Assembly: GCA_001805055.1 (NCBI GenBank) | Contig: MHDZ01000075.1 | Span: 1 to 32,520 of the forward strand | Source of the DNA: Nitrospirae bacterium GWC2_57_13 | GTDB lineage: Bacteria; Nitrospirota; UBA9217 | Reading direction: 5' to 3' | Length of the DNA stretch: 32,520 nucleotides | Part shown: positions 25,228-31,640 of the stretch, one piece after another | Layout of the letters: each line of letters starts with the position of its first letter | Position numbering within the stretch: the first letter of the stretch is position 1 | Notes under the pieces: model-generated | Database searches by the model: none | Told to the model about the DNA's origin: nothing | What the model saw: only the letters and a program-made list of their open reading frames with translations | Position numbers and translations under genes: made by a program

Positions 25228-25638
25228 TTGTCGGAACCTGAATCAAGAGTTGATAAAACCCAGGTGCGCGTTTCGGGAACGTCCGCGCGCTCGACCCAGT
25301 CGATACCGGGCCGCTACCAGGCCTCTATCGTCATCATCAAGGGATATGCTGAAGGCATGGAATATCCGCTCAATAATGCCTACACGGTCATGGGGCGTGA
25401 CGAGGGTGTCGACATCCCGCTGCGGGACGCGCTCGTATCTCGTCAGCATGTGGCGATCGAGTTTGTGCACGGAGAGTTCATCCTTCGGGACCTGGAGAGC
25501 ACGAATGGTACGACCCTGAACGGAAAAATGGTCCAGGAGGCCCGGATCCGCAACAGGGACCGGTTTCAGGTGGGCGATACGACGATCCAGTTCGTCGTCG
25601 AGGACGCGGGCGCGGGCAAGGTCTTCGAGATACGATGA
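25228..25638 (+). CDS. FHA-domain protein 1
   Basis: 136 residues, essentially one FHA domain after a Ser/Thr-rich N-terminus (DKTQVRVSGTSARSTQS) that could itself be phosphorylated. FHA residues are present: GRDEG, SRQH and LESTNGTTLNG. FHA domains bind phosphothreonine peptides. The start is a TTG at 25228, with ACAGGAGG ending 7 nt upstream; the longer frame from 25201 has no such site. Followed after 12 bp by a second FHA gene. Confidence 0.88.
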   Translation: MSEPESRVDKTQVRVSGTSARSTQSIPGRYQASIVIIKGYAEGMEYPLNNAYTVMGRDEGVDIPLRDALVSRQHVAIEFVHGEFILRDLESTNGTTLNGKMVQEARIRNRDRFQVGDTTIQFVVEDAGAGKVFEIR

Positions 25639-25650
25639 CAGGGGGAATGC

Positions 25651-26091
25651 ATGAGCGCCGGGATTGACAAGGGCGGCAGGTCCGCTGACAGCGACAGAAC
25701 AGAGGCGGTCCAGGACGAGACGCGGCGGCTCGGCAACAAGGGCGAGCTCGGGGACCTTCCGGCGAACATCAGCGCCTCCCTCGTCATACGGACGGGGCCA
25801 AAAAAGGGCGCCGAGTATTCCATCACCTCCAGCCGCACCGTGCTGGGCAGGGGAACGGGGTCCGACATCATCATCGATGATCCCGCGGTATCGCGCATGC
25901 ACTCGGCTATCGAGTACGCAAAAAAGGCCTTTGTGCTCTCGGACCTGGAAAGCATGAATGGGACCCTGGTAGACGGCAAATCGATCAAGCAATCGGTCCT
26001 GGCGAACGGCGACACCTTTCAGATCGGCGATATCGTAATCGCTTTCGTCCTTGCCGAGCGGCGCGGCGGCTCGGTATATGTCATCGAATAA
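25651..26091 (+). CDS. FHA-domain protein 2
   Basis: 146 residues. A charged N-terminus (RTEAVQDETRRLGNKGE) with one prominent Thr precedes an FHA domain (about 40-140) with LGRGTGSD, SRMHSA and LESMNGTLVDG. It resembles FHA protein 1 and the two probably arose by duplication. The AGGGGGAATGC before the ATG is a moderate ribosome-binding site. Short spacing on both sides indicates co-transcription with the phosphatase. Confidence 0.88.
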   Translation: MSAGIDKGGRSADSDRTEAVQDETRRLGNKGELGDLPANISASLVIRTGPKKGAEYSITSSRTVLGRGTGSDIIIDDPAVSRMHSAIEYAKKAFVLSDLESMNGTLVDGKSIKQSVLANGDTFQIGDIVIAFVLAERRGGSVYVIE

Positions 26092-26112
26092 CAGGCGGTC
26101 CGAAGACCCTTC

Positions 26113-26880
26113 ATGACAAAAACCCTTTCTTCCGGTGGTACCGACCCGGGCAAAAAACGCACGAACAACGAGGACTCCTTTCTCGTCAACGACGAACTGC
26201 TGCTCTATGCCGTTGCCGACGGCATCGGCGGACACCAGGGCGGCGAAACAGCAAGCCGCATTGCCGTGGAGACCCTTGCCGAGGTGCTGCCCGGTCTGCT
26301 CCGGGGAGACGACATGACGCCGCCCTTCAGCCTCTCTCTTGACATGGAGCCACGCATATCGGCGCTGCGCTACGCCATCACCCTGGCGAACCAGAAGATT
26401 TTCCAGACCAGCTCGCTCAACCCCTCGCTCACGGGAATGGGGACCACGATCACAGCGATCTTACTGTGGCGGGACAAAGGCTATATTGCCCATGTAGGCG
26501 ACAGCCGGGCGTATCGGCTCAGGAACGGATCGCTGAACCAGATCACGCACGACCACTCCCTCGTTGCGGAGCAGGTTCGCGCCGGAAAGATCACCCAGGA
26601 CCAGGCGCGGGCGAGCAGTCACCGCCACATCATCACCAGGGCACTCGGCATCGACCGCGAGGTCGAGATCGACCACCTGACCGTGGACATCAAACGGAAC
26701 GACCTCTACCTGCTTTGCACCGACGGCCTTACCGAAATGGTTGACGACAAGGACCTGCTCCCGATCATCTCAGCGGACCCTCTCGCAGCCGCTCCGGCTG
26801 CCCTGATCAAACGCGCCAATGAGCAGGGCGGCGTGGACAATATCACGGCCGTGGTAGTAAAGATCCTGGGCATCGATTAA
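26113..26880 (+). CDS. PP2C-family Ser/Thr protein phosphatase
   Basis: 255 residues, the size of bacterial Stp/PstP catalytic domains, with no membrane anchor. Motifs in order: KKRTNNEDSF, VADGIGGHQGGETAS (metal-binding Asp), GMGTTITAIL, HVGDSRAYRLRNG, LLCTDGLTE and DNITAVVV (second metal Asp). It removes phosphate from Ser/Thr of target proteins, most likely the substrates of the adjacent kinase and perhaps the FHA proteins. It lies 21 bp after FHA protein 2. Confidence 0.93.
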   Translation: MTKTLSSGGTDPGKKRTNNEDSFLVNDELLLYAVADGIGGHQGGETASRIAVETLAEVLPGLLRGDDMTPPFSLSLDMEPRISALRYAITLANQKIFQTSSLNPSLTGMGTTITAILLWRDKGYIAHVGDSRAYRLRNGSLNQITHDHSLVAEQVRAGKITQDQARASSHRHIITRALGIDREVEIDHLTVDIKRNDLYLLCTDGLTEMVDDKDLLPIISADPLAAAPAALIKRANEQGGVDNITAVVVKILGID

Positions 26881-26919
26881 CAAAGGAAGGCTTGAGAGAA
26901 TGCTATTTCTTTCCAGGAT

Positions 26920-26947
26920 TTGACATGTTCGCGCGAATGTTTAAGAT
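26920..26947 (+). promoter_or_regulatory. Possible internal promoter of the kinase gene
   Basis: TTGACA (26920-26925), 16 bp, TAAGAT (26942-26947). This could give the kinase its own transcript with a structured leader of about 75 nt. Confidence 0.4.
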
Positions 26948-27025
26948 ACTATGGCCTTTGGCCATACATCAAATTTGCAATTTGAAATTTTCAACTTGCA
27001 ATTTCCAATTGCGGTCGGAGACCGC
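26929..27025 (+). repeat. Structured leader: CGCGCGAAT hairpin element plus A+T-rich repeat
   Basis: CGCGCGAATGTTTAAGATAC is followed by the perfect tri-loop hairpin ATGGCC-TTT-GGCCAT (26951-26965), a repeat of TTTGCAA/TTTGAAA/TTTTCAA-type units (26971-27010) and the hairpin GCGGTC-GGA-GACCGC (27011-27025). The last hairpin ends 3 nt before the start codon and holds the only GGAG in its loop and stem. The first part matches 18261-18300 and the A+T-rich part matches 31578-31620. Confidence 0.6.
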
Positions 27026-27028
27026 GCT

Positions 27029-28240
27029 ATGACCATCATCAAGGAAATCAGGGACGAGTATCAGATCCTGGGCGAGCTGGGCACCGGCGGCATGGCCACT
27101 ATCTACAAGGCCATCCAGAAGTCCCTGGACAGGCCCGTTGCCATCAAGGAGCTGAAGAAAACCTACCAGGTCGATCCGCAGATTGTCCAGCGCTTCGAAC
27201 GGGAAGCGCAGATGTCCGCGTCCTTTCAGCACGAAAACATCGTCCATATCTATGACTACTGGAAACGGCCGGGCTACTGCATCGTCATGGAGTTCGTGGA
27301 CGGTACGGACCTCGCGAACATCATCGAAAAGACCGGGCCCCTGCCTATGGATGTGGGGATCATGATCGCGCTCCAGGTATGCAGCGCCCTCGACTACGCC
27401 CACATGCGGGGCCTCATCCACCGGGACATCAAGCCGAGCAATATCATGATCAAACGCAACGGCGAAGTAAAGCTCATGGACTTCGGCATCGCCCATACCA
27501 AGCGGCTTCAGACGCTCACTCAGCCAGGGACATTCCTGGGCACGCCGGCCTATATGTCGCCCGAACAGATCCTCGGCGCGAGCCTGGACGTCCAGTCGGA
27601 CATGTTCTCCCTCGGCATCGTGCTGTACGAGATGTTCACGGGCGTCAAACCCTTTGAGGACGAGGAGACCCGGTCGGTCAGCACCAAAATCCTGAAGGAC
27701 CGGTTCCGCGCGCCGCGCAGCATCAACCGGCGCATCCCGCGGAGACTGCAGCGGGTCATCAAAAAGAGCCTCAGAAAAAAAGCACACTGGCGGTACGATT
27801 CCATTCTGGACCTGGGCAGGGCGCTGGGCAAGCGTATCGCGGGAAAAACGAACAAGTCCGTGTCGCTCAAACGGATATCCGACTACCTGGTCGGCATGAA
27901 CGTGTTCGAAGCCCCTCCGGAGAGCGAAACCATGGTGATCACCAGGGTTCCGAAGCGGGGGCTGCTGAAAAAGGCGCTCATCGCCGGCGGCCTGATCCTT
28001 GCCCTTCTGCTCGGCGCCGGTGCCTACGCGTACTGGGCGGGCTATCTCGAGCTCGACCTTCCCTTCTCTACGGACCCGCACCCGTCGACGGCACCGCCTC
28101 CCACCATGGGCTCAGTACCCACGCCTTCGGCTGCCCAAGCGTCACTTGCGCCGATCAGCGAACTGAAATCGAAAAAAATTCATGCCTTGCAGTCCAAACC
28201 CCGCCCTGCAGCCCGGAACAGAACCTCACGCATCCGCTAA
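27029..28240 (+). CDS. Transmembrane Ser/Thr protein kinase (Hanks type)
   Basis: 403 residues. Kinase domain (about 10-275): GELGTGGMATIYKA glycine loop, VAIKEL (Lys40), HRDIKPSN (131-138), DFGIAHTKR (151-159), GTPAYMSPEQ and SDMFSLGIVLYEMFTG. One membrane helix (about 315-337, KALIAGGLILALLLGAGAYA) leads to a short Pro/Ser-rich periplasmic tail with no sensor domain. All catalytic residues are present. It likely phosphorylates Thr in the FHA proteins or other partners and is opposed by the PP2C next door. The ATG at 27029 is chosen because upstream sequence is repeat DNA. Confidence 0.93.
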   Translation: MTIIKEIRDEYQILGELGTGGMATIYKAIQKSLDRPVAIKELKKTYQVDPQIVQRFEREAQMSASFQHENIVHIYDYWKRPGYCIVMEFVDGTDLANIIEKTGPLPMDVGIMIALQVCSALDYAHMRGLIHRDIKPSNIMIKRNGEVKLMDFGIAHTKRLQTLTQPGTFLGTPAYMSPEQILGASLDVQSDMFSLGIVLYEMFTGVKPFEDEETRSVSTKILKDRFRAPRSINRRIPRRLQRVIKKSLRKKAHWRYDSILDLGRALGKRIAGKTNKSVSLKRISDYLVGMNVFEAPPESETMVITRVPKRGLLKKALIAGGLILALLLGAGAYAYWAGYLELDLPFSTDPHPSTAPPPTMGSVPTPSAAQASLAPISELKSKKIHALQSKPRPAARNRTSRIR

Positions 28241-28986
28241 TCATCCGCGGCAGAAACGTCGGAAAGAGACAGGTCGCTCGTCAGCTGCTGCTTGATGAAT
28301 TCCCTGATCGCCCGACGGTCTTCCTCTGAGATCGAGGTGAATTTCATCCCCATGCCGGGCTCTTTGAAGGGCCCTTCCCCCACGGAAAAACTGTACAGCA
28401 CCACGGCCTTCGCATTGATCTCGCGGCCGCCTACAAAAAGGGTCAGGGGCGTGAGTGTGTCCCGCGGCTGGGGATAGAGGGTCCTGACATAGAGCCCTCC
28501 TTCGGAAATGGCCGTTGCATACTCCGTTCTGACCGCCCCTCCCAGGACCGAGCCGTCACCAACGCTGACCGTGAGCGACGCCGCAAGACGGATATAGTGG
28601 CGGGGCGCCGATTCCGTGGCGGCCTGGATGGACCGGTACAGAACATCGGGCTCCACGGGCTTGCTGAGATAGGCCTCGCAACCGGCGCGCAGGCAGGTGT
28701 CCTTCAGGCCCGGATCGGTCTCCGCGGTCAGGATGATGACGGGGATCATCTTCAGACGGGGGGCTTCCTTCACGCGGCGCAGGAGGTTGATGCCGTTCAT
28801 CTTCGGGAGCGTCAACTCGGAAATGACCAGCGTGGGGGTGTCCTGGTCCATCATGCGGAGAGCCTCCTCGGCGGTCTTGGTGGTGGAGACAACGTACCCC
28901 AGCCGCGTCAGGATCATCCCGAGGAAGAACAGCATGGAGGCGCTGCTGTCCACCATGAGTACGGCGCGTTTTTCCCTCTCCATCAT
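28237..28986 (-). CDS. Degenerate receiver fused to PilZ
   Basis: 249 residues. Receiver domain (about 7-125) is diverged: the acidic pair is Asp13-Ser14 (VDSS), the phospho-acceptor position is Glu57 (VISELTLPKMNG), while Thr88 (ILTAE) and Lys109 (LSKPVE) remain. A C-terminal PilZ-like domain follows (about 130-240: RTEYATAISEGGLYVRTLYP, then GMGMKFTSISEEDRRAI), the type that binds c-di-GMP in some members; the RxxxR and (D/N)xSxxG motifs are not clear here. Glu may mimic permanent phosphorylation. It starts 3 bp after the stop of the intact receiver gene and overlaps the kinase gene stop by 4 bp on the opposite strand. Confidence 0.85.
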   Translation of the reverse strand: MMEREKRAVLMVDSSASMLFFLGMILTRLGYVVSTTKTAEEALRMMDQDTPTLVISELTLPKMNGINLLRRVKEAPRLKMIPVIILTAETDPGLKDTCLRAGCEAYLSKPVEPDVLYRSIQAATESAPRHYIRLAASLTVSVGDGSVLGGAVRTEYATAISEGGLYVRTLYPQPRDTLTPLTLFVGGREINAKAVVLYSFSVGEGPFKEPGMGMKFTSISEEDRRAIREFIKQQLTSDLSLSDVSAADD

Positions 28987-28988
28987 GG

Positions 28989-29372
28989 CTACGAACCTGC
29001 CTTTCCGAGCGCACTCTCTACGGTGTCCAGCAGTTCTTCCCGGTCCAGGGGCTTGACCATAAAGGTGAGCGCCCCGGCCGCCAGCGAACTTCGCTGAGCG
29101 CCTGAATCGATATCGCTCGCCGTCACAACGATAGCAGGGATCGTCCACCGTTTGCGCACCTCCTGCAGGAGGCGAACCCCGCCTATCCTCGGCATGCTGA
29201 GATCGGTGATCAGCAGGTCGAAGTCTTCTCGCGACAGCAGGGTCAGGGCCTGGGCTCCGTCGCGGGCTTTGGCCACCACATACCCTGCCGCCACGAGATA
29301 TTTCTCCATAAGCCTGAGGCTGAACTCGTCGTCATCGACGATAAGTATCCTGTGCGGTGTTCCCTGCGGCAT
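28989..29372 (-). CDS. Single-domain response regulator
   Basis: 127 residues, one CheY-type receiver. Acidic Asp13, Asp14 and Asp15 (IVDDDEF), phospho-acceptor Asp57 (LITDLSMP), Thr84 region (IVVTAS) and Lys107 (VKPLD) are all present. Its cognate histidine kinase is not in the window. The gene is tightly coupled to the receiver-PilZ gene and probably signals to it or with it. CGGAGAAC precedes the ATG at 29372. Confidence 0.92.
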   Translation of the reverse strand: MPQGTPHRILIVDDDEFSLRLMEKYLVAAGYVVAKARDGAQALTLLSREDFDLLITDLSMPRIGGVRLLQEVRKRWTIPAIVVTASDIDSGAQRSSLAAGALTFMVKPLDREELLDTVESALGKAGS

Positions 29373-29396
29373 AGCGTTCTCCGGGTTGATTGATAA

Positions 29397-29424
29397 AGCA
29401 TAACAGCTGATTCTGGATTGTCAA
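29397..29424 (-). promoter_or_regulatory. Sigma-70-type promoter of the receiver pair
   Basis: On the minus strand TTGACA (29424-29419), 16 bp, TATGCT (29402-29397). The leader would be about 18 nt. Confidence 0.6.
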
Positions 29425-29476
29425 GGTGCAGGAAGGACTATAGCATGCCCCAAAAATGCATCACTCCGGCGGCTGA

Positions 29477-31009
29477 TCAGGATCGCTGCCACTTCAGCCA
29501 CGCCGCGAAAAGTTTTTTACCGAAGGGCGTAAATCTCGTCTTATTGTACGCATCAGCAAGGCGCTTGACTGCCTCTGCCTGGGTCGGATAGGGATGGATC
29601 GTTTTGCCGATAGCAGAGAGCCCCAGACCCGAGGTGATGGCAAGGGAGAGCTCGTTGATCATCTCGCCGGCGTGGCGGGCGACAATGGTGGCGCCGAGGA
29701 TCCTGTCAGTCCCTTTCTTCAGATGCACGCGGGCAAACCCTTCTGCCTCTCCGTCCAGGAGCGCCCGGTCTATGTCGGACAGCGGCACCGTCAGCGTAAG
29801 GACATCGATGCCCTTGTCAAGGGCGTCTTCTTCATACATGCCCACGTGGGCTACTTCCGGGTCCGTGTAGGTGCACCAGGGGATGACGAGCGATGATGTC
29901 TTTTGCCGCGCTTTGAACAGTGCATTCGCGATGACGATGCGTGCCAGGGCATCGGCGGTGTGCGTGAATTTGTAGGGAAAGCAGATGTCCCCTGCCGCGT
30001 AGACGCGGGGATTTGTGGTCCGCAACAGATCGTTCACCTTGACGCCCAGATGGAGATCGTAGGCGATACCCGCTGCTTCGAGGTCCAATCCATGCACGTT
30101 CGGCGCCCTCCCCACGCCCACAAGGATCTCATCGCCAACGAGCTCAACGCGCTTGCCCTTCTGCTCCACGGTGATGACCTTTTCCGCGCCCCGCTTCTCG
30201 ACCTTCAGGATCGTCGCGTTCAGATCGAGTTTCACGCCGTCCCTGACCATCGATCGCTGGACGATCTCCGCGGCGTCCGCGTCCTCCCGAATGAGCAGAT
30301 GATCCGACGCTTCGATGATCGTAATATCACTTCCCAGGCGGGCGAAGGCCTGCGCCAACTCGCAGCCGATAGGGCCGCCGCCGATCACCAGCAGTCTTTT
30401 GGGAAGTTCCGTCAGCCAGAATACATTCTCATTGGTCAGATATCCTGCTTCTTCGAGCCCGGGAATAGGCGGAGCTGCCGCCCGCGCTCCGGTGCAGATC
30501 GCGGCTTTGGCGAAACGAAGATGCTTCCCTTCCACAGCGACGCTGTCCGGACCAGTGAACGTCCCGCTGCCGAGGAACACGTCAATACCGAGCTCTTTGC
30601 TGAACCGTTTAAAGGAATCATGAAAACTGATGCCGGCCCGGATGCGCCGCATGCGCTCCATCGCCTTATTGAAATCAATGGCCACGCTTCCCGTGCAGGA
30701 TATGCCGAATTCGCCAGCGTTTTTTACGTCATGAGCAGCGCGGCTTGCGCGGATGACCCCCTTGGACGGAACGCAGCCAACGTTCAGGCAGTCGCCGCCC
30801 ATAAGGTGGCGCTCGATCAGGGCAACTTTTGCCCCCAGCCCTGCTGCGCCCGCGGCAGTGACCAGCCCCGCAGTGCCTGCTCCGATCACGACCAGGTTAT
30901 ACCGCGAAGCAGGTTCAGGGTTTTTCCAGTGCGGCGGATGAGCGTTATTCACCAGCGTATTGTTGTTCTCGTCCAGAGGAAGGACCAGGGTTGGTGATGC
31001 CATGCTCAT
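29477..31009 (-). CDS. MerA-like FAD-dependent disulfide oxidoreductase
   Basis: 510 residues. It has an FAD-binding GxGxxG (VIGAGTAGLVTAAGAAGLGA, about 41-60), the redox pair CLNVGC (Cys74 and Cys79), a second nucleotide-binding motif (VIGGGPIGCELAQAFARLGS), the FAD segment YAAGD and the dimer-interface IHPYPTQAE with the catalytic His/Glu. Overall it resembles mercuric reductase and dihydrolipoamide dehydrogenase. True MerA ends with vicinal cysteines and often begins with a heavy-metal-associated domain; both are absent, since the C-terminus reads FAAWLKWQRS. It is therefore better called a general NAD(P)H-dependent disulfide or dithiol reductase. ATGs at 31009 and 31003 are both possible. 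Confidence 0.85.
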   Translation of the reverse strand: MSMASPTLVLPLDENNNTLVNNAHPPHWKNPEPASRYNLVVIGAGTAGLVTAAGAAGLGAKVALIERHLMGGDCLNVGCVPSKGVIRASRAAHDVKNAGEFGISCTGSVAIDFNKAMERMRRIRAGISFHDSFKRFSKELGIDVFLGSGTFTGPDSVAVEGKHLRFAKAAICTGARAAAPPIPGLEEAGYLTNENVFWLTELPKRLLVIGGGPIGCELAQAFARLGSDITIIEASDHLLIREDADAAEIVQRSMVRDGVKLDLNATILKVEKRGAEKVITVEQKGKRVELVGDEILVGVGRAPNVHGLDLEAAGIAYDLHLGVKVNDLLRTTNPRVYAAGDICFPYKFTHTADALARIVIANALFKARQKTSSLVIPWCTYTDPEVAHVGMYEEDALDKGIDVLTLTVPLSDIDRALLDGEAEGFARVHLKKGTDRILGATIVARHAGEMINELSLAITSGLGLSAIGKTIHPYPTQAEAVKRLADAYNKTRFTPFGKKLFAAWLKWQRS

Positions 31010-31107
31010 GTGCCCCGCTTTCTCTCATTTCGCGCACCCGACGTCATCGACGAAAGATCGTCGCTGTGTGCGCGTACAGTAAAAAGCTGATATTTTGGAA
31101 AAATAAA

Positions 31108-31244
31108 TTGGACGCGGATTTTCGCGGGTAACTTCTGATGCATCAAAAACTTCTGCCTGAGAAGAATATCGCCAAGAGGGCGAACGTCTTTCCATAGGCA
31201 ACCTGTTGATTCATCCGAGCCAATCCGTAAAAATGCGCTTCCAA
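31108..31244. repeat. Dispersed GGACGCGGAT element, copy D
   Basis: Begins TTGGACGCGGAT and ends with ATCCG...CTTCCAA, an imperfect inverse of the start. It shares CTGTTGATT-CATCCG and CAATCCGT blocks with copy C (12442-12571). Confidence 0.7.
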
Positions 31245-31280
31245 CCGCCGTCTCAGGAATAATGAAACGCGGGATTATCC

Positions 31281-31410
31281 TGAAAAGAGCATTTGGACGC
31301 GGATAAAATCCGATAAAAACAGATAAAAAACTCTATCGCTATTGAAAAAATCATCTTTGGGGTGAAGGTCTTTTTTGTACGAATGGTTTAATCCGCGAAA
31401 ATCTGCGTTT
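31281..31410. repeat. Dispersed GGACGCGGAT element, copy B
   Basis: TGAAAAGAGCATTTGGACGC followed by GGATAAAATC; the right end ATCCGCGAAAATCTGCGTTT is its imperfect inverse. It aligns with the reverse of copy A at 264-405. It lies only 37 bp from copy D, in the same orientation. Confidence 0.7.
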
Positions 31411-31455
31411 ACCCCGCGAGAAGGTTCTTATTTCTCACGGGGTGAATCTGCGGCC

Positions 31456-31620
31456 AACAGCCGTTTTTAGTTGCTAAAGAATCAAAAGCTTCTCAAAAGG
31501 GGCAGAATATTTTTGCATAAAATCATAAAGGATTTGTAAATAAAGGATGAAACGGCTGTTTTTGAACCGCCGTTTTCCGCAAATTTGCACTTTCAAATTT
31601 ACAATTTCCAATTTTCAATT
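31456..31620. repeat. Inverted AAACGGCTGTT pair and A+T-rich iterated repeat
   Basis: The two 11 bp arms are 83 bp apart. The following block of AAATTTGCACTTTCAAATTT with TACAATTTCCAATTTTCAATT is similar to 26971-27010 in the kinase leader. Confidence 0.5.
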
Positions 31621-31640
31621 CCGCTTTATTCGGGTTAGGA

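Larger units (their letters stand above)
31010..31640. other. Intergenic region rich in repeat elements
   Basis: 631 bp. It holds two GGACGCGGAT elements (31108-31244 and 31281-31410), a perfect 11 bp inverted pair AACAGCCGTTT (31456-31466) and AAACGGCTGTT (31550-31560), and the A+T-rich TTTGCAC/TTTCAAA/TTTACAA repeat (31578-31620). No coding region is seen. Confidence 0.6.

Noticed and set aside
25228-28240. Type VI secretion-associated kinase locus
   Set aside because: The FHA, PP2C and kinase trio occurs in T6SS clusters, but no tss, hcp or vgrG gene is present here.
29903-30997. Long plus-strand frame opposite the flavoprotein
   Set aside because: Shadow of a confidently recognised gene, with no domain of its own.
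31293-31410. CRISPR-like repeats in the 31 kb region
   Set aside because: The repeated motifs are irregularly spaced and inverted, with no constant direct-repeat/spacer periodicity and no cas genes.
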